Assembly (NCBI GenBank): GCA_038501625.1
Contig: JAZAYU010000015.1
Span: 2,192,991-2,256,990, forward strand
Direction of reading: 5' to 3'
DNA: 64,000 nucleotides
From: Corbicula japonica
Lineage: Eukaryota; Mollusca; Bivalvia; Venerida; Cyrenidae
Positions within the stretch are counted from its first letter, which is position 1; each line of letters starts with the position of its first letter. A program made the position numbers and the translations under genes. The notes beneath the pieces were generated by a model. That model was not told the DNA's origin. It did no database searches and was given only the letters and a program-made list of their open reading frames with translations. Below are positions 39,301-53,900 of this stretch, piece by piece.

Positions 39301-42300
39301 TGCCAGCTGATCAGAACTACACAGGATACACATGCGAAAAAACCTGTTTTTATGGAGTAAAGGGCTAAATTAACCCTTTCCTCCATAGATACACCTTTTT
39401 GCATGGGTGAACAGTGTAGATCCAGATAAGCCGGCACATCAGTGCCGCCTGATCAGGATCAACACTGTTCACCTTTTGATTTGTTAGGTTATTTCCGGCC
39501 AAAATGCGACCAGTGCAGATCCTGATCAGACAGCCTGGCACGGATGTGCCAGCTCATCTGGATCTACACTGGTCGCAAATGCGTAAAAATGCGTATATAT
39601 AGAGGAAAGATTTAAGCATGTCTACCTTCTTTTCCATGAAAGCTTAGCAGCGATAACCTACTAAATATCGGTTGGTGAAACTTTATAAAAGGAAGTGCTA
39701 AAACATTGATATATATGTGGACAACAGATATGTACATTGACGCTAATTATATGTATGTAACTTTATACACATTTATAAAATATGTCATCTCTATTCTAAC
39801 TGTAGGTGATGTTATCTTTCTGTGCAACTGGTGCAAAAACTTGGTATGTAGGTTTTTGACAACATGAAATCAGAGTTGCAAAAGTAGATAAGATCGAGTA
39901 CAAAAAGAAAATTTAGAATCCAATAAACTTTGCAAATAAGCATACATATGACACAGGCTAAAATATTGAAATTCCTAATACTGAAATTCTCCTAGCTTAT
40001 CAAAATTATTCAAGGGATATTTTGTTGATCACTTCACAATGTCATGAACTTGGCATACTGTAAATTGCTTTAATTTGCGAGGTCAAAATTTCGTGATTTT
40101 TGACAAAAATCAGCAATTTTCTTCATTCGCGTATTTATGAATTCGCGAGGTCGTTTTCGGATATACTTATTTTTTAATAATATGAAAAATCATCATGTAT
40201 TCGCAGTATTTATGAATTCGCGAGGTTAGTGATTCGCGAATATAAGCGAAAATAAAACTACCACGAATAAAACCAGTTTTACAGTATACTGGCATCAATA
40301 TTGTAATTTGAGTTTCCGATGTTTCATGCTTAGTAAACACAATAATAAATTCTGTTACTTTAGAGCAAAAATTGTATAACTCCTTCATATTTCAATGGTA
40401 TTTATAACAATTTTGCACTAAAGTGACAACATTCCCTATCACTAAATGATCACTGAATTGTTAGGAAATTGTCTTTAAAATCTACATTATTTTAGATTCA
40501 TATTCTGTTATAATTGCTGTACACAAAGTTAACATAATTTGCTATTTTTCTCAGTATATATAACATTTCTGGTTTAAAAAAAAACAGTTTAATTACAAAC
40601 ATTTTTTTTTACTTTAAGAATACCATATGTATGCACATAAGCCAAGCTTATTTTAAAGTTTCAAGAAGTTGAGAATAAAGTATCTGATTACATTGATACC
40701 TTGCCCGTATATGTAACCCTTTACTCTATATATATTATTTTTGTTGCATGTGCTAACAATGTAGATCTGGATCAGCTGGATATTCTTTGCCATCCGATCT
40801 GGATCTATACTGGTTGAACACTGGATAAAACGCAAATATATGGAGAAAAGGATTAATGTATTGTAACTCTTGCAACTCTAATAACAATGGACGACATATA
40901 AGTGACCATATTACACGTGTGATGGCAAGGGGCAAAGTTTCTGTGTGAAGTGTAGCTAGAACCATGTCCAGTCTCAACTTACTGCAGTCAACGCAGCCGA
41001 ATATCCGAGCTGGCAGTACCCTTGCTGGTGAAACTGATCTGTGACTAGAGGCCACGCATCCACGCCTGAATAACCACATCCATAAAAACATGTCCCAAGT
41101 GTAGGTAAAGTGAGCAAACATAAAAAGGCCTATTTCTAAAACCAAACCTACAGGTGCACTTGATTTAGAATGCAATGTGCTCATGACAAATCAGACCCTC
41201 TGTATGGCTGGGTTATCTCTTTACTCCACAAATACTGGTTTTATCACATGTGCAAACAGAGTAGATCCAGATCAGCCAGCACACCTATGCCATCAATCAA
41301 GATTTACACTGTAAGCTTTTAGAGTCATTAGGTTATTTTTGACCAAGAAGTGATCAGTGCACATCTAGATCAGATGGCATGGATAAGCCAGCCAATCTGG
41401 ATCTACATTGGTTGCACACATGAATAAACCCGTATTTATCAAGTAAAGGGCTAATATTCCTCGTTTGGGGTCAATCTTACATGACCCCTTCTGCAGTACA
41501 GTCAGTTCTTTCTGTAGCAGTTTTAGCAGAGAATGACTGAAGATCTGACTTTAATGAGATCATGTGCAATCACTGAAAGCTCGTGATTTGTGAATTGGCA
41601 AGATGCAACGACTTGCAGAAATCTCATCATGTGATCGCCCTGAAGATTATAAAACTAAGATTGGAAACCAGTCTCAAATATCAAGCATCTGACTGGCTGA
41701 AATGAAGACATCAAATTCTTCAGATTTGAGACTGATCTCTATTTTAGCCAATCAAATGCTTGAGAATTGAGACTGGTTTCCATTTCAGCCAATGAAATGC
41801 TTGTGATTTGAGACAGGTCACCATTTCAGCCAATCAGATTCATGAGATTTGAGACTGGTATCTATTTCAGCCAATCAGATATAAGAGATTTAAGAATGGT
41901 CTCCATTCTCAATGTAGCACTCGAATCAGATGCACCCAGGCTCAGTTTTGCTTTGAACAAATCCTGTTGTGTAGACCTACTTAAGCTAAAACAAAGACTG
42001 CATTAGACAAAACACACACAAATCATTATTAAAGATTGTGTCAAAAATCACCAAAACTAGTATTAAATCACATCAAAACTATTATTTGCGCAATTTCACA
42101 TATTAGTAGAGTTGCCTAAACTGCCTTAGTATTGTAAAACTTCACTGCAAGTTAGTGCCAAGTGTAACACATAGGTTTCAACATAATAAAATGTTAACAA
42201 AGACTTTCCCAGAAGAAAATCACACAAAAAAATCAAAATTTAAAAACTGATGGAAACCTGAAAAAAAATCTACATAGACATTATACATAAATACACAATG

Positions 42301-45300
42301 AACAAGAATGCCAAAGTGCCACTAAATACAGAAATTATTTATACAGTATTTGAAAGAAGTATTTTTCATTTCATTGGCTGAGCATAAAACAGATGTTAAA
42401 AAACTTCACTGTTACAAGAAATTTCAATCTAACCAAATATCCCTGAAAGGCAAATTATGAATTAATTCTGAGCTTTTAATAAAAAGTCTGTTTCCGATGT
42501 TCATTTTATTAAAAAGCAACGTAGAAACTTACGAGAACGACAGGGAGAGTACTCTTCATAGTCGGTAGTTGTTGGTCTGGACAGGAAACAAGTACCCACT
42601 GGTTCCCGTTTGTCTAACCTGATTGAATAATACACGTAACGTGGTGCACACGCCTGAAATAGAAGAAACAAATACAAAATTAACTTTTACGCCGAGGGAT
42701 ACGGCTGATATGCAGGTCCACTGTACTTGTACTCTTTACTGTGGACTGAACTGAACACCTTATTTATTCAGCCATACTGAATTTGTCCTTCAATCTGTAA
42801 ACCAACCCATCAATACCACCCCAAAAAGTAAGACCATCTCAATAATAAGACCACTATGTCAATGTCCCCTTTAACAGTTTACACTATTTTCTACCCCAGA
42901 ATTAATACCACCCAACTATTAAACTTAAGACAGGTGTTCAGTTGAACACTTGTGTCGCCCTCTGGTGCTATGTCGGAATAAAAATGCAAGTATAAAAAGG
43001 GGCATAATTCCATCAAAGAATTTGGCATCATCATGAGCGTGTTGTCATAAGCAATATAATTTGAAAGTTTGATGTAAAAATATTAAGAAATGACAAAGTT
43101 ATAGCCAACGTTAAGTTTTCGTGTAAAAATCCAAGAACAAAAAGGGGCATACATAACTCCATTAAATGTGACCTTGACCTTGAGAATTTAGCATCATCTC
43201 GAGCCTGTTGTCATAAGCAATATAATTTGAAAGTTTGATAAAGAAATATTAAGAAATGGCAAAGTTATAGCCAACGTTAAGTTTTCGTGACGGACAGACG
43301 GACGGACAAAGCGATCCCTATGTATCGCCGTTTCTTCGAAAGGGCGACACAAAAACCACTACTGCCCAGTCTCTTGAGGTAGTGTTAACCCTTTGCTCAA
43401 TAGATACACCTTTATTGCATGGGCGAACAGTTAAGATCCAGATCAGCTGGCACATCCATGCCAGCCAGCACATCCGTGCCATCAGATAAGGATCTAAACT
43501 ATTTCTGAACAAAATGTGATCAGTGCATATCCTGATCAGATGGTATGGATGTGCCGGCTGATCTGGATCTACACTGGTCGCACATGCATAACAATGCGTA
43601 TATATGGAGGAAAGGCCTTTGTTAATAGTCAGTTATAAAATTCTTGCATTTCATGACTTTCAGGCACTTATATTTATGAGATCTTCTTAATATTCTATTC
43701 ATTAGACCAAATGACAGATCAAATTCATCAAATGTCTAAAACCACACAAATTCAAACATGGCAATATTTCATTGATATTTGTACAATGAAAACAAACAGA
43801 AAGGGACACTTGGATCAATCGGTGTTTACATCAGACTGGCAATGTTGCAGAATTTTAAGGATTGAAACAACGGTTTATTTGATTTTTATTGCATTAATTA
43901 GAGAAGGAATTGTTGACACGAGTCTTTAAATGATTCAAATGTTTTTCATATCCAAATAAACACAATAAATATTATATTCTGTACACTTAAATATTCTCAA
44001 TTTCTACCAAACTTTTGGGAAGAAGTTTTAATTTACAAAATGCAAACAGCCTCAAGAAAGGAATTTACCAGTCAGCGTTAACATTAAACAATGAATAATA
44101 ACTTTGCCAAGCAAGATTGTCTCCATCTATAGAACATAATATTATGTATTAAGGAAAAGACTAAACTTTCTAACTTGTTCTCATTTTTAAGAATTTGAAA
44201 TAACAGTTCAGTGATTGCTAACTGATTTATAATGCAGAAATTTATATAAGTATCATGCATGAGTGTGAGGTGAAGATGGAAAAATCTGTCACCGAGGGTT
44301 AACTGTTTTGCGGGAACGAGGCTCTGCCGAGTTCCCGCCAAAACAGTTCACACGAGGTGACAGATTTTTCTATCTTTACCGAATGTCTCATGCAAGATAC
44401 TTTTTCTTGCATACCTTTTATTATTTATAACATTTCTATGCATGTATACAAACTTTTTTATTTTCCTTATGCTGAAATATTGACATTAACGCTAACCATT
44501 TTTATAAATGACGTCAATAACTTGAATATATGACGTCACTCACGTGACTCATTCTACACGGGGGGGGTGTGTAGAATCATAATTTCCTACACGGGTTAAA
44601 TCACCGGATGACCTGATCTGGTATGCAAGAAATATACAGTAATGATAACTCTCTTTTAACAATATGTATTATAAATTTTGCCATCTTGATAAAAAACTGA
44701 AAATGACCTGATTTAATTTGAGCATTGTAAACATTATATGCTAAATATTATTGTATTTTTAACGTATGCATGCACATGAAATATTAATATATACTTGGAA
44801 AAAAAGAAATCGGACATTTACTTTGAATAACATGCAGATACATGACACAATCTAGATTTTAACACTCTCCCATAAAAACTTAAATGTCTTAAACATGTTT
44901 CATGCATCTGAAAAACTGAAATATGAAAAATAAAAGAAAAGTTCAAAACATTCAATTTTCATTTTCTAACCACAGCAGATACAAGACACAATCTAGATAT
45001 TAACACTCTCCCATAAAAACTAATGGCTAGAACATGCTTCATGCATCTGAAAACCTGAAATATCAAAATGCACAGATAAGATCAAAACATTCAATTTTCA
45101 TTTTCTAACCACAATTCACATTGCTCAGTCAATTAGATTCTAGGAACATTGGTCAAATAATTAGGCAGCATCAGATTTCTTTATCTGTTGAGCATAGCTC
45201 CCAAGTCAATTGGCCACTCTTGTAAAATTGTACGCCTCCCATTAGCAAATCACATAAGTCATGTATTGGAAATTGGACAGTCTGTGATTCCGGTAATGAG

Positions 45301-47859
45301 TTTGGCTACTACAGTTAAGACACCAATACATGTTGCTATACTGTCAATATCTTCTATCATTACATGGTCTGTCAGTATTAAGCCAAATATGACTTGGCTT
45401 GTCATTTCTGTAATTGATGGTGATAACACTGCTGCTATGCGATCCAGCATCAAGCACTGGATACAACATGTCGTATAAAAAAATCAACTTCTGATGACTG
45501 TTACCTACTCAAATAGACCCATTGTGTACACACCAGTCACGTGATCATCACATTGACTTGTGTACTTTCACTCAAAGTACACTGGGATTGGGACTAGTTA
45601 GCTTGATGACGTGACCGCTATTTATTTAATGCCTCTAGATCCGCTCTTACATACAGATATAAGACAGCGTTCAAAAGTCACATTAGACTTAAAATAAGGG
45701 ATATACAACTCAATATTACGGGTTATCTGATATGTTTCTAAACTAAATCGCCAAAAAAAAGCATATTTATTCATTTGTTTACGGTTAATTGACGTAACTA
45801 CGTTGCGGACTGTTAACTCCGCGTATGAAGACAAAAATCCTGATTAGGATTGTTATGTGTTCGTATGATGGAGGTCTATGTTAGCTTGATGACGTGACTG
45901 CTATTTATAGAATGAAATAGACCATACTTGTAAAGTCCGTCCAGAAAATGACAGCAGTTTGATATGTAATTGTTAATAACAAAACATCAATCAGCTCTTT
46001 GAAGTTAACCATTTTTATCAACATTTACCTCAGACTATAAATGGGTTGTATCACATATGAACAGTGTAGATCCAGATCAGCCAGCAAATCCATGCTGTTT
46101 AATCAATATCTACACTCCTCATGTTGTGATATTAAGACGTTAACCTACTTTGGCCTGAAAACTGGCAAAATCATTCTGGAAAAAATATTCCAAGCTCAAG
46201 CCCTTTCACCTACGTTAACCGCTGCACCTTCAACTCCCCCATAATCATAAGCTGCACCCTTAACTCCTAAATGACAAAAACTGCATTAAAAAAATGCAGC
46301 CTTTATAGGTATGTCAGTCTTGAAAGGCTCTTTGTCCTCAAGTACTTTACCCTTGTTTAGGTCATTGAACAGGAAATATATACTTCATATCACTTAGTAC
46401 TACACTTAAAGCATAGATTTTGGCGTAATATTCAAATAACCCCTTATTCCATATACTTTTATGGCATGGGCGACATAGATCCTGATCAGCTGGCACATGA
46501 TCGCTCGTTGGTCAGAAATAACCTAATGATCCCATTGTTTTATTGCAATTCAAAGCAAACATTGAAGATCCTGATCAGCTGGCTCATTAATGCTGGCTGA
46601 TTGTTTCTAGGTCAGAAATAACATAATGAATCAAAAAGAGAATAGTGTATATCCTGGTCAGATCACACAGATGTACAAGCTGATCTGGATCTACACTGTT
46701 CGCCCATGGGATAACAGCCATATCCCATGGAGTAAAGGAATGACTTTTTGTGGCAAAAGAACAAATATAAATTAGCACAGGGTAATTGTGACTGTTTCTT
46801 AAATGACTTGTTAAATAAATTTTTCAATAAAATGTTTATTGGTAACAACTACAAAAGAAATCACAAAATGAAATCTTGGTAGAATAATATACAAAAATAT
46901 TAACCCAACGTAAAGCTTTTATGGGTGACTTGTTATAGACCATTTAAATGGTAAATGAAAAAGCCTGAACCCACAGCGTAACACCCTGATTGAATTTAAT
47001 AGTTTATTTATTACCAGATGATAGAATTTTAATGATATGAATGTTGGTATGTGACATGCAAACCAATGTTCACAGGGTAAGAAAGAAAAATAATGATATA
47101 TAAAACTGTGTAATTTACTATTGCCAGTGGCACAACTTCAAACGATATGTTGGCCAAAAATGACATGGCCATTATTATTAAAGAAATGGGAGCTGCAATA
47201 CACAACAGTTACTGTCGGCGGAAGAAATAAAACTACATTTTTCTGTTATTCATACATTAGGTATGCAAAATAAATCGCAAATTGAAATAATACAGTAATT
47301 TATCAGGGATTCCAATACAGTGAAACCCCTCATTTAGACCGCCCCAAAATTAAGACCACCTAGATATAACACCACTATTCCAATGTCCCATAATTATAAC
47401 AGTTTTCATCAGTTTTTCCACCCTACAATTAAGACCACATTTTCCAAGTCCCTAGAGAGGTCTTAATAGCCAGTTTTCACTGCAGATGCAAATTCTTGCA
47501 TTTTGATGCAAGCAAATTTGAATTTTTCCACTTTTGAACCCAACTAATTCTCTGCTTAGGTTCATATTTATGCGGAGAATTTGGGACATTATGATCAAAT
47601 TTTGCAAAGAAAGAGATAAATACGGTGTTTTTTTGCAATTAAAAATGATGTAAATATTATTCTGACACTTGAAAATAAATTTAAATGAAGGTGAAGCAAT
47701 TTCATAAGTAGAAAAGTTCGCTGAATAAAACATAATATCATATACCCTATGAATTTAAAGCATTCTGATTGGTCGAGAGCTCCGTACTCGCGAGTCCGAA
47801 AAAAATGATAACTACCCCGGGAATTAATAACTACCTTTGCTAACATCATCCTCATCATT

Positions 47860-47914
<55 letters not shown>

Positions 47915-50900
47915 GAATGCTTTAAATTCATAGGGTATATGATATAACAAGTAAATACTAATGTTGAGGTCGATATGTAGTTTTGCGGACCTGGGTAGTG
48001 TGATATCGACCGAGGACGAAGTCCACACTACCCAGGTCCGCAAAACTACATATCGACCTCAACATTAGTATTTATTTGTATAATATGACTCATGACAATC
48101 TGATCATGATTCCTCGATAAAATATCAACGTGGTTAATTGACCCCAATAGTTCTCAAACGCTATTAAAATCCCTGTTTATACAATTATATTAACGCTATG
48201 ACTATCACAACCAACTATAATAATGTTATCTATTACTTGACAGTCACATGACAAATAGTTCACCCTTTCCTGTATATATACGCATTTTTACGCATGTGCG
48301 ACCAGTGTAGATCCAGATCAGCCGGCACGGATGGATCTGCACTGGTCGCATTTCGGTCATAAATAACCTAATGAATCAAAAAGCAAACAGTTTAGATCCT
48401 GATCAGACGGCACAGATGTGCCGGCTGATCTGGATCTAAACTGTTCGCCCTAGCAATAAAGGTGTATCTATACAGGGGTAATCTATATATGGTTTAGCAG
48501 CAAACACTTTTACACATTTAATATCACCATGATTTTTACAAGTTTTGATTGCAGAAATAAAATTTAAAGCCCTGAATTATCTGCCATAAGATCAAGCCTG
48601 GTTATAAACATGGAGTATCATGTGACTGTCTACATATCCATAATCAGTTAACCCTTTCCTGTATAGATACACCTTTATTGCTAGGGCGAACAGTTTAGAT
48701 CCAGATCTAAACTGTTCGCTTTTGATTCATTAGGTTATTTCTGACCAAAATGCGACCAGTGCAGATCCTGATCAGATGGCACGGATGTTCCGGCTGATCT
48801 GGATCTACACTGGTCGCACATGTGTAAAAATGTGTATATATCAGGAAAGGGTTAAAAACTGAAAGTCTAGACATTCAAATAGGTAACACCAACATACACT
48901 GTTGAATTTAAAGAAGTCCCGTACAAAAGTTCCCTTTTGTTTTAGACATTTTTGAAAGTTTTAACAAAATAACCAGAAGTATGTCTTAGATATTTTAAAA
49001 GGAATTTTATAGCATTCTATTTAAATCATAAAATAAAACAGATGATTTATGAGAAATAAGAGAAATACTTCTCTGCACAATGATGGCTGTATTCCAGTGT
49101 CTGAACACATGTCAGAATTTATGTTTGCTGCTGATAAGCCACAGGGTAGCCCAACTATTTGTGCGCAACAAGAGCTTTTCTATATATACGATGGTCGCTC
49201 TTCGTGCACATTGTAACCCAGTTACTATTCAAATCAATGCGGAAAATTTTCCTTCTATGTTTATATGTCAGCGATCAGAATTTGAGTAGGAACTTTGGCG
49301 ACTTTGGCGGCTCCATAAAGAATCTTAAACCATATGTATCTTTAAAAAATTTACATACCTGAAAAGCTACATTCAAGTAGAATCATTATATGTAATCCTT
49401 TATAAATAACTGTTTCGTTTTTTATGCAAAACTCTTTTAAACCTCCACCCATGTCAACAAATTTCGATTACGCCGCTTAAAGTTTACCTGACTCACGTTT
49501 ATCGATAAACTTCACCTTACCAGCTTGAAATATGTACTGCGGAAATTCTTGCTACGGTCAATACAAAGCAACTTATAAATAAAGGCTTGATGAATAAATG
49601 GTTTGATGAATAAAAGAAAGTATAACTACCTGCAAATATAATTAACAAGGTAATATACACAACATTATTAAAGATGCGATTGAAACTTAATATAGCGGGG
49701 CGGGTATCTAAATAGATCAAAAAAACTTTGACAACCATCGAACATGACAAATAAGAAAATAAGAGTACGTTATGAGTTTTTCTCCGCGTACAGCCTCCCG
49801 CATTGTAAAAATATGTTTGAATAAAATGAAACATTTTCATTGGTTTTCTGGTTTTCGTATCAACATGTAAACGGCATATAACGTGGTAGGTTTAACAAGT
49901 TATTTTGTGGAAGATTCGTCATTTTGTTGTTACTTTCATCATTATTTATTGTTATAACCACATTTGAACATACCAGTGTTAAAATTTTCATGTGGGAGTG
50001 AAAAATAACAGAATTTAAATCGGGTCGATTTCCACCACAGTTTTGATCGTACCTGCTTTAGACGTAAAGGACAGACAACGAAAAAGTCCGTATGATAATG
50101 GGTCTGTGCTTGCAGTCGAATTATTGAGACTAAGCCACAGGGATGATGACTTTATAATGAACCATGGGAAAACACAGAGCAATTCTACATCACAAAACTG
50201 TACTGTACTGTACTGTATTGTACTTCACTGTACTGTCCTTTACTTCATGGGTTATGGCTGTTATCCTGTGGACAAACAGTGTAGATCCAGATCAGATGTC
50301 ACATCTGTTCAATCTAATCTAAATCTACACAGGTCACATATTTCTCAGAATATCCTAATAAATTTAAAACAAACATAGTAGATCCTGATCAGTTTTGCCA
50401 GCTGTGCTGGCTGATCTGGATCTACACTGTTAGCCCATGGATTTCAGTCATATCCCATGGAGTAAACAGTTAAGATATAGTCAACGTAATGTTATAGGCA
50501 AAGTTAGAAATGGTTACCTGCCAGGTATGCTTCAGACCTTCAGTTACATATTTTTTGAGTATGTGCCAAAAGCTACTATGTTAATCTGTTTATCATAGCA
50601 ATGATGATCAACAAGTGAACAACAGTACAACATGAGCAAGACCTGGCAGCTTGTGTGAACAAAGGACAACTGACATTCATAGGTGTAACTGTACTATAAG
50701 GTGGCATAACAAGGAAGGTTAAGTCATTTTCTTCAATTAATGTCATTAATTGATGGTTGTAGAATTGTCTGCTAAGAATTTACAGAATTCTTTATTGCCT
50801 AGAGTATTATTTGAATGACAGGTTGTGCTTGGGCAACAAGATCATTGTGCAAGACATATGTTGATGGTTAGTACCCTTTACTCCATGGGATATGGCTGTT

Positions 50901-53900
50901 ACCTCCTGGCTGAACTATGTAGATCCAGATCAACCAGCAAATTCATGCTATCTGATCAGGATCTACACTATTTACTTTTTTTATTAGGCTATTTCTGACC
51001 AAGAACTGAATTGTGTAGAACCTGATCAGATGGCATGGCTGATCTGGATCTACAGTGGTTGCAAACACAATAAAACCTGCATTTAAGGAGAAAAGGGATA
51101 AATGGTTCATACAGCAAATTCTTGTTCAGTGCTCCTTTTCAGAATTTTGGGGATGGGACTCATGGCTTAGATTCTTACTTGGAAAATTTGTATCTTTACA
51201 ATAGAAATAAGGAAAATATAACGTTAAAGCACCTATCTGATGTTATTAGACGACAATTAGATGACAATCAGGAAGAAGAATGAATAGACTTAAGACTTTT
51301 AGTTTTAACCCTTTCCTTCATTTATACACATTTTTGCATGTGCGACCAGTGTACATCCAGATCAGCCGGCACATCCATGCCATCTGATCAGAATCTGCAC
51401 TGGTTGCATTTTGGTCAGATATAACTTAATGAATCATACAGCGAACAATGCAGATCCTGATCAGATGGCACGAATGTGCCGGCTGATCTGGATCTACACT
51501 GTTCGCCCACCAAATAAAGGTGTGTCCATGGAGGAAAGTGATAATGACAAAAACACTTTCATAACAATAATCATATGCATTAACGGCTTATAGCTTATGG
51601 GATATAGCTGTTATTCATAGGTAAAGAGTATAGATCCAGATCATCCATATCATCTTATCTGGATCTACACTATTTGAGGCACGCCACAGGAAAAGGTACC
51701 TTCGGTCATTTTTTGTGTCATTTTTGTTGTTACTATATTTAGAAAGAACTTTCAAATTTCTATTATTTTCTCATAACAAAACAGTGATTTTGTTACACAT
51801 TTTGACAATAAAATGGTATTTTTACCGCGAATTGCATAAAAATAAATGTCGGCTGCTTAACTTTATGACGTCGTTTCAAGGATTGACGTCAACTGCCCGA
51901 AGGTACCTTTTCCCGTGGCGTGCCTCATTTGCTCATTAATTCATTAGGTAATTTCTGACCACGAAAACCAGTGTAGATCCTAATCAGATGGCATGGTGTG
52001 CAGGCTACACTAAATCTACACTCTTTGCACATGCTACAAAAAACATCTGATATAATGCTTAAACAAATAAACTCATTATAGGTCATCATAATATTAGAGA
52101 ACTTTACCAACAAATCTGAGAAAAATGATTAAAACTTAACACTTCTCTTGACAATGTCACAGATGGAGACTGACCAGTTCACAGACTCTACCCAGACAAC
52201 CTATCAACAATAATGAGATGATACAAAACACATGTTCCCCCCTCAATAAACAACAGCTGTTTCAAGTCAATATACCCTTAAACAGCTGGTTGTCATGAAA
52301 TGCAACATCAACAGTTACTGTTCCATCAATAACACATTAAAGAGTACAAATCTCCCTTAAACCCTTTATTCCACAGATACCAAATTTATCACATGGGATA
52401 ACAGTATAGATTCTGAACAACTGGCACAATCATGCTGTCTGATCTGGACCTAAACTGTTCACTTCTTGGTCAAAATAACCTTATAGTGAACAGTGTAATC
52501 CTGATCTGGGTTGAAGGTTACAAAGATGAGATTGGAAACCAGTCTCAAATCTCAAGCATCTGATTGGCTGAAATGGCGACTGGTCGCCATTTCAGCCAAT
52601 CAGATGCTTGAGATTTGAGACTGGTTTCCATGCTCAGTTTTATACTGGTCGCCATTTCAGCCAATCAGATGCTTGAGATTTGAGACTGGTTTCCATGCTC
52701 AGTTTTATACTGGTCGCCATTTCAGCCAATCAGATGCTTGAGATTTGAGACTGGTTTCCATGCTCAGTTTTATACTGGTCGCCATTTCAGCCAATCAGAT
52801 GCTTGAGATTTGAGACTGGTTTCCATGCTCAGTTTTATACTGGTCGCCATTTCAGCCAATCAGATGCTTGAGATTTGAGACTGGTTTCCATGCTCAGTTT
52901 TATACTGGTCGCCATTTCAGCCAATCAGATGCTTGAGATTTGAGACTGGTTTCCATGCTCAGTTTTATAACCTTGGGCACAGAATTGGCACAGATGGAAG
53001 TCATATCTATAGATAACCCTTTATACAACAGATATGGATTTTATATCATGTACGACTAGTGTATATCCAGATCAGCTGGAACAACCATGCCGTCTGATCA
53101 GGATCTACACTGTTTGCTTCTTGGTCAAAAATAGCCTAATGTATCTAAAAGCAAACAGTGTAGATCAGGTTCAGACAGAACAAATGTGCCAGCTGATTAG
53201 GATCTACACTGTTCATTCAGATCCAGATCAACCTGTGCCCAAGATCATAAAACTAAATCTGGAGATCAGTCTCAAATTTCAAGCATCTGATTGGCTGAAA
53301 TGGAGACCAGTCGCCATTTCAGCCAATCAGATCCTTGAGATTTGAGACTGATCTCAAAACTTAGTTTTATGATCTTGGGCCCTGCATACATAATTATGCC
53401 ATCTGATCAGGATATACAATGGGAAACACACTGTCCACTTTAAGATTCTTTAGGTTGTTTCTGACCAGGAAGCCACCAGTGTAGATCCTGATCGGACAGC
53501 ACAAATGTAACAACAAATCTTTATCTACACTATCCTTATCTATACTGGTTGCACAGATATTACTAGATGGGTGTTCAGTTGAACACTTGTGTCGCCCCCT
53601 GGTGCTATTTCGGAATAAAAGAATTGAGAATATTGAGAAATGGCAAAGTTATAGCCAACGTAAAGTTTTCATGTCAAAATCCAAGTACAAAAAGGGGCAT
53701 AACTCCATCAAATGTGACCTTGACCTAAAGAAATTGTCATCATCACGTGTGTGTTGTCATACGCAATAACATTTGAACATTTCATGAAGAAATATTAAGA
53801 AACAGCAAAGTTATTGCCAATGTTAAGTTTTCGTGACGGATTGACAGACAAAGCGATCCCTATGTATCGCCTTTTCTTCGAAAGGGCGACACAAAAACCC

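Noticed and set aside
40753..41184. 143-codon minus-strand frame, the longest in the window
   Set aside because: It overlaps the alternative integrin exon in a different frame and ends inside a family A repeat; the integrin frame explains the conserved sequence.
45188..45478. 96-codon frame open on both strands
   Set aside because: No motif, no repeat link, and no splice pattern consistent with a gene; open frames on both strands suggest chance.
47595..47912. 105-codon frame starting with a long methionine run
   Set aside because: It is translation of the CAT microsatellite.
50043..50378. 111-codon plus-strand frame
   Set aside because: Its second half is a microsatellite and a family A repeat; the first half has no recognisable motif.
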